Made by a program: the position numbers and the translations under genes. A model generated the notes under the pieces. The model was given only the letters and a program-made list of their open reading frames with translations, made no database searches and was not told the origin of the DNA. A DNA stretch of 64,000 nucleotides from UBA5972 sp964567685 (lineage in GTDB: Bacteria > Pseudomonadota > Alphaproteobacteria > Rhodobacterales > Rhodobacteraceae), in NCBI GenBank assembly GCA_964567685.1, contig CAZMNO010000005.1, positions 48,435 to 112,434 on the forward strand, in the 5' to 3' direction. Shown here one piece after another: positions 52,744 through 60,431 of the stretch (the stretch's first letter is position 1; the number at the start of each line of letters is the position of its first letter).

Positions 52744-52785
52744 GTTCTCGTTTTGGTCTCATACACATGAGAACAAGAGGCGAAC
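52744..52785. promoter_or_regulatory. LexA (SOS) boxes of recA
   Basis: GAAC-AAGAGGC-GAAC at 52771-52785 is a perfect alphaproteobacterial SOS box. The reverse orientation GTTC-TCGTTTT-GGTC at 52744-52758 is a second box with one mismatch. Both lie 51-92 bases before the recA start. Confidence 0.88.
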
Positions 52786-52835
52786 ACGGGCAGTGATTGC
52801 CGCGACAACCGGGATATGAAATAAGAGGTCACACA

Positions 52836-53909
52836 ATGGCTACAGCCCTGCTGGATTTTACTGAAAGACGCGACATGGACAAACAGAAAGCGCTTGAATC
52901 GGCCCTTGGTCAGATCGAACGCAGCTTTGGTAAAGGCTCGATCATGAAGCTCGGGCAAGGGGGCGCTGTTGCCGATATCGAGGCCACTTCTACCGGGTCG
53001 ATCGGGTTGGATATCGCGCTGGGGATTGGCGGTCTGCCCAAGGGACGCGTGGTTGAGATTTACGGCCCCGAATCCTCGGGTAAAACCACGTTGACACTGC
53101 ATGCCATTGCCGAAGAACAGAAAAAGGGCGGCATCTGCGCCTTTGTCGATGCCGAACACGCGCTTGATCCGCAATATGCGCGCAAACTGGGTGTGGATCT
53201 TGATGAATTGCTGATCTCACAGCCCGATACCGGAGAACAGGCGCTGGAAATTACTGATACGCTGGTGCGTTCTGGTGCTGTTTCCATGGTTGTGGTGGAT
53301 TCTGTCGCAGCATTGACACCGAAAGCCGAACTTGAAGGCGATATGGGCGATCATCAGGTCGGTGCGCAGGCGCGGCTGATGAGCCAGGCCATGCGCAAGC
53401 TGACCAGCTCGATTGCCAAAACCAACTGCACGGTGATCTTCATCAACCAGATCCGCATGAAAATCGGTGTGATGTTCGGCTCGCCCGAAACCACATCAGG
53501 CGGCAACGCACTGAAGTTTTATGCCTCGGTCCGGCTTGATATCCGCCGCATCGGCGCGATCAAGGACCGGGACGAGGTTGTCGGCAACGCAACGCGCGTC
53601 AAGGTCGTCAAGAACAAGGTGGCGCCACCCTTCAAGCAAGTCGAGTTTGATATCATGTATGGCACCGGCATTTCCAAAACCGGCGAATTGCTTGACCTAG
53701 GGGTCAAGGCCGGGATCGTGGAGAAATCCGGCTCGTGGTTTTCCTATGGGGATGAGCGCATCGGGCAGGGGCGCGAAAACGCCAAGAAATTCCTGACCGA
53801 AAACAAGAAAACCGCCTATGAGATTGAAGACAAGATCAGAGCAGCACATGGGCTGGATTTTGACATGCCCAAAGACGCAGAGGTGGATGACGAGGTTCTG
53901 GAAGCCTGA
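52836..53909 (+). CDS. recA: RecA recombinase
   Basis: DNA strand-exchange protein and co-protease for LexA. The 357 residues show SALGQIERSFGKGSIMKLG, Walker A GPESSGKTTLTLH, MVVVDSVAALTP (Walker B), DHQVGAQARLMSQAMRKLT (loop L1 region) and NQIRMKIGVMFGSPETTSGGNALKFYAS (loop L2). The ATG at 52836 (MATALLDF) matches other Rhodobacterales RecA starts and has AGAGG before it; the frame is open 39 bases earlier. LexA boxes upstream and a strong terminator downstream mark it as a single-gene SOS unit. Confidence 0.98.
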   Translation: MATALLDFTERRDMDKQKALESALGQIERSFGKGSIMKLGQGGAVADIEATSTGSIGLDIALGIGGLPKGRVVEIYGPESSGKTTLTLHAIAEEQKKGGICAFVDAEHALDPQYARKLGVDLDELLISQPDTGEQALEITDTLVRSGAVSMVVVDSVAALTPKAELEGDMGDHQVGAQARLMSQAMRKLTSSIAKTNCTVIFINQIRMKIGVMFGSPETTSGGNALKFYASVRLDIRRIGAIKDRDEVVGNATRVKVVKNKVAPPFKQVEFDIMYGTGISKTGELLDLGVKAGIVEKSGSWFSYGDERIGQGRENAKKFLTENKKTAYEIEDKIRAAHGLDFDMPKDAEVDDEVLEA

Positions 53910-53931
53910 GAACATCAACACCTTAGAATTT

Positions 53932-53973
53932 GCGGGCCGGTTTGAACATCTCAAACCGGCCCGCTTTCGTTTT
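53932..53973 (+). terminator. Rho-independent terminator after recA
   Basis: A 14-bp perfect stem GCGGGCCGGTTTGA / TCAAACCGGCCCGC around ACATC, followed by TTTCGTTTT. It starts 22 bases after the recA stop. Confidence 0.95.
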
Positions 53974-54044
53974 GGCCTGTGGACAGGGCGCATTGCCGGG
54001 GGTAAACCAACTGGGATTTCACGCCGTTCGAAGGACCTTCACCG

Positions 54045-56708
54045 ATGGCCAGCCTTAACGATATTCGCGCCACGTTCCTGAATTATTTCAGGGAAAACGA
54101 TCACGCGATCGTGGAGAGCTCGCCTTTGGTGCCGCGCAACGACCCAACGCTGATGTTTGTCAATTCCGGCATGGTGCAGTTCAAGAATGTCTTTACCGGG
54201 ATCGAACAGCGCGATTACGTGCGCGCCTCGACAAGCCAGAAATGCGTGCGCGCCGGGGGCAAACATAATGATCTGGACAATGTCGGTTATACCGCCCGGC
54301 ACCACACGTTTTTTGAAATGCTCGGCAATTTTTCCTTTGGCGACTATTTCAAGGAAGCCGCCATTCCCTATGCCTGGGAATTGCTGACGCAGGATTTCGG
54401 CATCAACAAGGACCGTCTGCTGGTCACCGTCTATCACACCGATGACGAGGCGGCCGATATCTGGAAAAAGGTCGCCGGCCTGCCGGATGACCGGATTATC
54501 CGCATTCCGACGCATGACAATTTCTGGATGATGGGCCCGACCGGCCCCTGCGGCCCCTGCACCGAGATCTTTTATGACCATGGCGATCATATCGAAGGTG
54601 GCCCGCCAGGAAGCCCGGATGAAGACGGTAACAGGTTCATCGAAATCTGGAATCTGGTCTTCATGCAGAACGAGCAGTTTGAGGACGGCTCAATGGTGCC
54701 CCTGGACATGCAATCGATTGATACCGGCATGGGGCTGGAGCGGATCGGGGCGTTGTTGCAGGGCAAGCATGACAATTATGATACCGACCTGATGCGCGAT
54801 CTGATCGAGGCCTCGGCGCATGCCACGTCCAGCGATCCGGATGGCCCGGGCAAGACCCATCACCGGGTGATTGCGGATCATTTGCGCTCGACCTCATTTC
54901 TGATTGCTGATGGGGTGCTGCCCTCAAATGAAGGGCGGGGCTATGTCTTGAGACGGATCATGCGCCGCGCCATGCGTCATGCGCATCTTCTGGGCGCAGC
55001 CGATCCGGTGATGCACAGGCTGGTACCGGCTCTTGTGGCGCAGATGGGGCAGGCCTTTCCCGAACTTGGCCGCGCGCAGAGCATGATCGAGGAAACTCTG
55101 CTGTCTGAGGAAACCCGGTTCAAGACCACGCTGGATCGCGGCCTGAAACTGCTCGATGAAGCGCTTGACGATCTGGATGAGGCGGCTGAACTGCCGGGCA
55201 AAACCGCGTTTCGCCTTTATGACACCTACGGTTTTCCCCTTGATCTGACACAGGATGCCCTGCGCGAAAAAGGCCGTTCGGTTGATACGGACGGGTTTGA
55301 GGCGGCAATGGCCGAACAAAAGGCTAAGGCGCGTGCTGCCTGGGCCGGGTCGGGCGAAGAGGGTGATGCGGCGATCTGGTTTGAACTGGCGGACACCCAT
55401 GGCGGCACCGAGTTTCTGGGCTATGACACGGAAATTGCCGAAGGTCAGATACTGGCTGTGGTGGCCAGCGGTAAAGAAGCCAAATGCGTCAAAGCCGGTG
55501 ACGCGGTTGAGATCATCCTGAACCAGACACCGTTTTACGCGGAATCCGGCGGTCAGGTTGGTGACAGCGGCGAGATTCGCACCGATAGCGGCGTTGCCGT
55601 TGTCACCGATGTCAGGAAACGGGCCGGTCTGTTTGCCCATGTCGCCACCGTCAAGACTGGCGAGATCAAAACCGGTGAGGCGGCGGAGCTCATGGTCGAT
55701 CACGCCCGCCGCACATCCATTCGCGCCAATCATTCGGCGACCCATCTTTTGCACGAAGCCCTGCGCGTGAATTTGGGTGATCATGTGGCGCAACGCGGCT
55801 CGCTCAATGACGACGACCGGCTACGCTTTGATTTCAGCCATAATGCGGCGATCGGCCAGGATGAATTGCAGCGCGTTCAGGCCGATGTGAACACATATAT
55901 TCAGCAGAACTCCGAAGTGACGACCCGGATCATGACGCCCGATGACGCCCGCGATCTGGGGGCGCAGGCCTTGTTTGGGGAAAAATACGGCGATGAGGTA
56001 CGCGTTGTGTCGATGGGCCGGCAGGATGGGTCGGGCAAGGGCAGTGACGGGGCCACCTATTCGATTGAGCTCTGTGGCGGCACCCATGTCAAACGCACCG
56101 GCGATATCGGCATGTTCGTGATCCCTGCTGCAGCCTCGTCGATATCCTCCGGCGTGCGCCGCATCGAAGCGCTGACCGGCCCGGCTGCGCTGGCCTATGT
56201 TGGAGAAAACCTCAATCAGTTCAACGCCTTGCTGGCTGCGTTGAAAACCACGTCACAGGATGCTGAGACAAAACTCCAGAGCCTCATCAGCGACCGCAAG
56301 GCGATGCAGACCGAGCTGGCCGATCTGAGACGCCAACTTGCGCTCAGCGGCGGCGCGGAAGCAACCGGGGCTGGCAGTAAAGAGGTCGGCGGGGTGCCGT
56401 TTCTGGCGCAGGTTCTAACGGGCGTCAGCGGAAAGGATTTGCGTGGGTTGATTGATGAACACAAGGCACGGCTCGGTTCGGGTGCCATCCTGCTGATTGC
56501 CGATACCGGTGGCAAGGCGGCCATTGCGGCAGGTGTCACCGACGATCTGACGGCTCACCTGTCGGCGGTCGATATCGTCAGGGTGGCGGCGGATAAGCTG
56601 GGCGGCAAGGGCGGCGGCGGTCGGGCCGACATGGCACAGGCTGGCGGGCCGAGCACGGAAAATGCAAAGGCGGCGATCAGGGCCGTGGAAGAATTGCTGG
56701 AGGGTTAA
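54045..56708 (+). CDS. alaS: Alanyl-tRNA synthetase
   Basis: Charges tRNA-Ala; 887 residues, normal length. The class II core opens with MASLNDIRATFLNYFRENDHAIVESSPLVPRNDPTLMFVNSGMVQFK and contains FSFGDYFKEAAIPYAWE and GMGLERIGALLQG. The editing domain has the zinc-type HxxxH in RANHSATHLLHEALR and the later ELCGGTHVKRTGDIG. A C-terminal DHHA1/C-Ala domain ends in GKGGGGRADMAQAGG. ATG at 54045. The DUF1330 gene follows after one base. Confidence 0.98.
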   Translation: MASLNDIRATFLNYFRENDHAIVESSPLVPRNDPTLMFVNSGMVQFKNVFTGIEQRDYVRASTSQKCVRAGGKHNDLDNVGYTARHHTFFEMLGNFSFGDYFKEAAIPYAWELLTQDFGINKDRLLVTVYHTDDEAADIWKKVAGLPDDRIIRIPTHDNFWMMGPTGPCGPCTEIFYDHGDHIEGGPPGSPDEDGNRFIEIWNLVFMQNEQFEDGSMVPLDMQSIDTGMGLERIGALLQGKHDNYDTDLMRDLIEASAHATSSDPDGPGKTHHRVIADHLRSTSFLIADGVLPSNEGRGYVLRRIMRRAMRHAHLLGAADPVMHRLVPALVAQMGQAFPELGRAQSMIEETLLSEETRFKTTLDRGLKLLDEALDDLDEAAELPGKTAFRLYDTYGFPLDLTQDALREKGRSVDTDGFEAAMAEQKAKARAAWAGSGEEGDAAIWFELADTHGGTEFLGYDTEIAEGQILAVVASGKEAKCVKAGDAVEIILNQTPFYAESGGQVGDSGEIRTDSGVAVVTDVRKRAGLFAHVATVKTGEIKTGEAAELMVDHARRTSIRANHSATHLLHEALRVNLGDHVAQRGSLNDDDRLRFDFSHNAAIGQDELQRVQADVNTYIQQNSEVTTRIMTPDDARDLGAQALFGEKYGDEVRVVSMGRQDGSGKGSDGATYSIELCGGTHVKRTGDIGMFVIPAAASSISSGVRRIEALTGPAALAYVGENLNQFNALLAALKTTSQDAETKLQSLISDRKAMQTELADLRRQLALSGGAEATGAGSKEVGGVPFLAQVLTGVSGKDLRGLIDEHKARLGSGAILLIADTGGKAAIAAGVTDDLTAHLSAVDIVRVAADKLGGKGGGGRADMAQAGGPSTENAKAAIRAVEELLEG

Positions 56709-56709
56709 G

Positions 56710-56994
56710 ATGACAGTTTACGCAATGGTCCATATCGACGTTGAGGATGCCGAGGAATACGCCAAATACGCCGCCCTTGCCGGGCCGGCAGTGGCCAAAT
56801 ATGGCGGTGAGTTTCTCGCCCGTGGCGGGGACTGCGTGCAGATGGAAGGCACGGGGCGCGCCCGCAATGTGATCATCAGGTTCAGCGATATGGAAACGGC
56901 GCAGGCCTTTTACAATGGTCCTGAATATCAGGAGGCTCTCGCATACGGGCTGCCTGCTGCGAAGCGCGAATACACCTTTGTCGAAGGCGTCTGA
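56710..56994 (+). CDS. DUF1330 family protein
   Basis: A 94-residue dimeric alpha+beta-barrel-like protein: YAMVHIDVEDAEEYAKYAALAGPAVAKYGGEFLARGG, then RNVIIRFSDMETAQAFYNGPEYQEAL. DUF1330 proteins are ferredoxin-fold barrels with no settled activity. The ATG at 56710 directly follows the alaS stop, so it is probably co-translated with alaS. Confidence 0.9.
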   Translation: MTVYAMVHIDVEDAEEYAKYAALAGPAVAKYGGEFLARGGDCVQMEGTGRARNVIIRFSDMETAQAFYNGPEYQEALAYGLPAAKREYTFVEGV

Positions 56995-57028
56995 GGTTTT
57001 CGGAGTCTCTGCGCGACATGGCTTTTGA

Positions 57029-57092
57029 GCTGCACCCCGGGGGGTGCAGCGGATGCCTGCGGCGCGAGTATTTTTTGAAACAATGATGATAA
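57029..57092 (+). repeat. dispersed intergenic hairpin element, copy C
   Basis: GCTGCACCCC pairs with GGGGTGCAGC, then GCGAGTATTTTTTGAAACAA repeats the core seen at 16150 and 24128. As there, it is placed shortly after a stop codon (DUF1330). The ATTTTTTG stretch could also help end transcription. Confidence 0.5.
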
Positions 57093-57133
57093 GGCTCAAT
57101 GCGAGTTCTCGCCACAACAACAGATTCTGAACC

Positions 57134-57568
57134 CTATTCTATTTTGCGAAAATGTTCGAATTCATCATCACAGTAGAGGAATTGTGTTCGCCCAAAGAAC
57201 TTGGATATTTCAGGATTAAGCTCGCCGATTGAAAGTGCGTTTTTAGGATTGCCAGTGCAGTGAGGCAGTAAATAGATACCGGAAATCGACAGATATGAAC
57301 TTCCTCTTGAGAGTGTCAAGAAGGACCATGTTCCAAGGCCAGCATAAATTAACCTGTTGTTTTTCGATACTTTTTGGTTGAATGTTCCGTTGTCAAAGAA
57401 TTCAAGACCAATCCGGGTATCTCTGGACGAGTGGAATTTCCATTCACCCGCGACATCAGTAATCTTGACGGTATCAAACGCATTAACTGCGACCACCGTT
57501 ATCGCGGACACCATAGAAATAACCACGATCAAAAATAAGAAGATTTTTCTGTCGAGTAGGGGTTTCAA
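57134..57568 (-). CDS. hypothetical membrane-anchored protein (144 aa)
   Basis: One N-terminal membrane helix (RKIFLFLIVVISMVSAITVVAVNAF) and an exported domain opening with VAGEWKFHSSRDTRIGLEFFDNGTF, which resembles small beta-rich lipocalin-like or META-like folds, but no family is claimed. The gene is clearly richer in A and T than its neighbours, with A/T-ending codons, suggesting recent acquisition. Its start overlaps the stop of the SMR gene by 4 bases. Confidence 0.65.
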   Translation of the reverse strand: MKPLLDRKIFLFLIVVISMVSAITVVAVNAFDTVKITDVAGEWKFHSSRDTRIGLEFFDNGTFNQKVSKNNRLIYAGLGTWSFLTLSRGSSYLSISGIYLLPHCTGNPKNALSIGELNPEISKFFGRTQFLYCDDEFEHFRKIE

Positions 57569-57900
57569 TGCGTTGCGGTTGCTGAAAGCAGGTGAATGAC
57601 GGCAATGCCGGCAATGATCAGGCCAAGGCCCAGAATGGCCCAGGCATCGACCGCCTGCTTGAAATAGAAAAAGCCAATGGCCGTGATCAGGACGATGCCA
57701 AGCCCCGACCAGAGTGCATATACGATGCCGATTGGCATATAGCGCAGTGTCAGGGTCATGAAATAAAAGGCCCCGACAAACCCAATCGCGACAAGGACCG
57801 TCGGCCAGAATCTGGTGAACTGCTGGCTGGCTTGCAGGCCTGACGTGCCCACCGTCTCAAACAAGACGGCGATCAGTAAGAAGATATAATGCTTTGGCAT
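57565..57900 (-). CDS. small multidrug resistance (SMR) family efflux protein
   Basis: A 111-residue four-helix inner-membrane protein of the EmrE/QacE/SugE type, exporting cationic drugs or guanidinium in exchange for protons. The essential Glu is in LIAVLFETVGTSGLQASQQFTRFWP (helix 1); MPIGIVYALWSGLGIVLITAIGFFYFKQ (helices 3 and 4 boundary, with the conserved A-x-W-x-G-x-G) and IIAGIAVIHL follow. A single copy suggests a homodimer; drug versus guanidinium specificity cannot be told. Confidence 0.93.
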   Translation of the reverse strand: MPKHYIFLLIAVLFETVGTSGLQASQQFTRFWPTVLVAIGFVGAFYFMTLTLRYMPIGIVYALWSGLGIVLITAIGFFYFKQAVDAWAILGLGLIIAGIAVIHLLSATATH

Positions 57901-57909
57901 TTCCGGGCT

Positions 57910-57944
57910 CCAAAAACAAACGGGCAGGGGTGAACCCTGCCCGC
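57910..57944 (-). terminator. Rho-independent terminator after icd
   Basis: On the minus strand CGGGCAGGG-TTCAC-CCCTGCCCG is a perfect 9-bp stem followed by TTTGTTTTTG. It lies 21 bases past the icd stop and directly ahead of the SMR gene. Confidence 0.93.
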
Positions 57945-57964
57945 GAACCCTAATTCAGGATATT

Positions 57965-59179
57965 TCAGCCCGCCAGCGCTTTGTTGAGGTTCTCGTCGAT
58001 CTTATCAAGGAAGCCTTCAGTGGTCAGCCATTTCTGATCCGGTCCGACCAAGAGCGCCAGATCCTTGGTCATGTCGCCACTTTCCACGGTATCAACGATA
58101 ACTTTCTCCAGCGTGTTGGCAAAATTGGTCAAAGCCTCGTTGCCGTCAAGCTTGGCGCGGTGCTTGAGGCCGCCGGTCCAGGCATAGATCGAGGCAATGG
58201 AATTGGTCGAGGTTGCCTTGCCGGCCTGATGCTGGCGATAGTGGCGGGTGACGGTGCCATGCGCCGCTTCGGCCTCAACGATCTTGCCATCGGGCGTCAT
58301 CAGCTGGCTGGTCATCAGGCCAAGCGAACCGAACCCTTGCGCAACCGTGTCGGACTGCACGTCGCCATCGTAGTTCTTACAGGCCCAGACGTAACCGCCC
58401 GACCATTTCATTGCGGCAGCAACCATGTCGTCGATCAGGCGGTGCTCATAGTGAATGCCGGCTTTCTTGAACTGGTCTTCAAACTCGTTTTCATAGACTT
58501 CCTGAAAGATGTCTTTGAATCGGCCATCATAGGCTTTCATGATGGTGTTCTTGGTCGAAAGGTAGACCGGCCATCCAAGCGACAACCCGTAATTCATCGA
58601 GGCGCGGGCGAAATCATAGATCGACGCGTCAAGGTTATACATGGCCATGGTCACGCCCGAGCTGGGTGCATTAAAGACCTCACGTTCGATCACTTCACCA
58701 TCGGTACCTTCGAATTTGATGGTCAGCTTGCCCGCACCGGGAAAGCGGAAATCTGTGGCGCGGTACTGGTCACCAAAAGCGTGGCGGCCAACAACGATGG
58801 GCTGGGTCCAGCCGGGAACAAGGCGCGGGACATTGCTGCAAATGATCGGTGCGCGGAAAATGACGCCGCCAAGGATGTTGCGGATGGTGCCGTTGGGGCT
58901 GCGATACATGCGCTTGAGGCCAAATTCTTCAACCCGCGCCTCATCCGGCGTAATGGTGGCACATTTGATGCCAACGCCCACTTCGGCGATCTTGTTGGCG
59001 GCATCGACCGTGATCTGATCGTCGGTACGGTCGCGCTCTTCAATGCCGAGATCGTAGTATAGCAAGTCAATGTCGAGATAGGGCAGGATCAGCTTCTTCT
59101 TGATGAAATCCCAGATGATCCTCGTCATCTCGTCGCCGTCAAGCTCGACAACCGGGTTAGCTATTTTGATCTTGGTCAT
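57965..59179 (-). CDS. icd: NADP-dependent isocitrate dehydrogenase
   Basis: TCA-cycle enzyme converting isocitrate to 2-oxoglutarate with NADP. The 404 residues are of the eukaryote-like (type II) group common in alphaproteobacteria: NPVVELDGDEMTRIIWDFIKKKLI at the start, KRMYRSPNGTIRNILGG (substrate loop), IDDMVAAAMKWSGGYVWACKNYDGDVQSD (metal-binding aspartates), and EAAHGTVTRHYRQHQAG (NADP site). It has its own terminator downstream and an AT-rich promoter gap upstream. Confidence 0.96.
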   Translation of the reverse strand: MTKIKIANPVVELDGDEMTRIIWDFIKKKLILPYLDIDLLYYDLGIEERDRTDDQITVDAANKIAEVGVGIKCATITPDEARVEEFGLKRMYRSPNGTIRNILGGVIFRAPIICSNVPRLVPGWTQPIVVGRHAFGDQYRATDFRFPGAGKLTIKFEGTDGEVIEREVFNAPSSGVTMAMYNLDASIYDFARASMNYGLSLGWPVYLSTKNTIMKAYDGRFKDIFQEVYENEFEDQFKKAGIHYEHRLIDDMVAAAMKWSGGYVWACKNYDGDVQSDTVAQGFGSLGLMTSQLMTPDGKIVEAEAAHGTVTRHYRQHQAGKATSTNSIASIYAWTGGLKHRAKLDGNEALTNFANTLEKVIVDTVESGDMTKDLALLVGPDQKWLTTEGFLDKIDENLNKALAG

Positions 59180-59280
59180 AGTGGTCCTGCCTTTGAATGG
59201 GAATCGATTTTGGCTGTCTTTAGCTCATTTTTCACGTCGGAGAAAGACAGTATGCAAAAGTATACCGAAAACTTTTTTCC

Positions 59281-60012
59281 CTATCCGGCAAAGAACAAAC
59301 CCACCGAATAGGCCACGGCGGCGCAGACGCTGCCGACGAGGACGGTTTCGGCAAGGCAGGAGAGGAAGTTTTCCAGTGTTGCGAACCAACGCAGCAGGCC
59401 CAGCGAGAAAAGCGCGGCGAGAGTTGCAATAACGGCAATGAGAAAGGTCGACTGTGTTGCCGGCAGGAACAGATAGGGCATGATCGGCACGAAACCGAAG
59501 ACCAGGAAGGACGAAAAGGTAAAAAACCCGTTGAGGATCGGGTTCTCGTCCTCAGGATCGGAAAGGCCGAATTCGTAACTCATCATCCAATCAGCCATCA
59601 TTTCCGGGTTGCGTTCGAGCACCTGAATGATTTCACTGGCATCCCCGGCACTTAGCCCGCGTTGTTCAAGTATGGATTGCATTTCTGACCGCTCGGCAGC
59701 GGGCTGATCGGCGATCAGCGCCAGTTCCTGCATCCTGACCGAGCGATAGACATCGCGTTCCGAGCGGGCTGACAGAAACTCCCCCAGCCCCATCGAGGTT
59801 GCATCGGCCAGAAGGTTGGCAAAGCCAAAGAGCAGGACTGCGATCGTGCCTATCTCGGCGATGCCTTCGGCCCGTGCACCGGCAAAACCGGCAACTACGG
59901 CAAATGTGGTGACGATCCCGTCATTGCCGCCGAACACGATCTGGCGCAGGTTTTCCTGAAGGCGTCCGAATCCATGCGCCTCGGCGCGGTGTTTTTGAAG
60001 ATCGAGCGTCAT
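59281..60012 (-). CDS. VIT1/CCC1-family metal transporter
   Basis: A 243-residue membrane protein moving Fe2+ or Mn2+. The family marks are the N-terminal GRLQENLRQIVFGGNDGIVTTFAVVAGFAGA, LLADATSMGLGEFLSARSERD (G-x-x-x-x-S-x-x-S/A-E), a cytoplasmic acidic helix-rich loop (residues ~85-160, many Glu/Asp, likely metal-binding), then three C-terminal helices. The ferritin-like domain that MbfA proteins put in front of a VIT domain is absent. It is divergent from katG with an Irr-like box between them, which fits iron control. Confidence 0.9.
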   Translation of the reverse strand: MTLDLQKHRAEAHGFGRLQENLRQIVFGGNDGIVTTFAVVAGFAGARAEGIAEIGTIAVLLFGFANLLADATSMGLGEFLSARSERDVYRSVRMQELALIADQPAAERSEMQSILEQRGLSAGDASEIIQVLERNPEMMADWMMSYEFGLSDPEDENPILNGFFTFSSFLVFGFVPIMPYLFLPATQSTFLIAVIATLAALFSLGLLRWFATLENFLSCLAETVLVGSVCAAVAYSVGLFFAG

Positions 60013-60069
60013 TTGGTTCCTGAATGAAGGGCACTTGCCTGTTAACAGCTACCCAATCCTGTTTCAAAA

Positions 60070-60150
60070 CGACGAAAGGTCGCTTCTGGCATGGAAAGCC
60101 AGACTATCTTGATCACCGAAATCGAGAGTTCGAATCCTGGGGCCTTCCAT
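60070..60150 (+). other. degenerate tRNA-Ser(GGA)-like relic
   Basis: A tRNA-like series of elements is visible: D-stem CGAC/GTCG with a short loop, anticodon arm CTGGC-ATGGAAA-GCCAG (anticodon GGA), a class II variable arm TCTTGAT/ATCGAGA around a 7-nt loop, and an intact T-loop GTTCGAATC (60128-60136). The T-stem does not pair, and no acceptor stem or CCA fits. It is a plausible mutated tRNA-Ser or an attachment-site leftover, not a working tRNA. Confidence 0.4.
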
Positions 60151-60289
60151 ATCCAAATAGGCACCAATTGGTCGTTTCTGCCCTGGTCATTTTTCAGTTA
60201 CCGGAACAAGTGCTGGTAAAAGACAAGTTGCGATTTCAGGCAGGATGAAACTCGTTGTGAGTCCTGATGAAGGAATGCGGACTCAGTAT

Positions 60290-60306
60290 TCTAGAATAAT
60301 TCTAAA
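60290..60306. promoter_or_regulatory. Irr-type iron control element between VIT1 and katG genes
   Basis: TCTAGAATAATTCTAAA contains the palindrome TAGAA-TAA-TTCTA and matches the alphaproteobacterial Irr box (TTTAGAA-N3-TTCTAAA) with mismatches only in its left outer bases. It is 126 bases before katG and 278 before the divergent VIT1 gene. Confidence 0.55.
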
Positions 60307-60367
60307 TTTGGTTGCTTTAGCCATTGCGAATAAAGAGTGAAGATGGATAAAATCACTCGATCATCGT

Positions 60368-60387
60368 GTTTGCAGCCTTGTGCAAAC
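60368..60387. promoter_or_regulatory. operator-like inverted repeat before katG
   Basis: GTTTGCA-GCCTTG-TGCAAAC, perfect 7-base arms with a 6-base spacer, 44 bases before the katG start. Its position suits a repressor or activator site. The rest of the 60013-60431 gap shows no gene. Confidence 0.5.
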
Positions 60388-60431
60388 TACGATCCTAAGC
60401 TGTCTAAACACTTGAATGAACAGGAGTGAAC

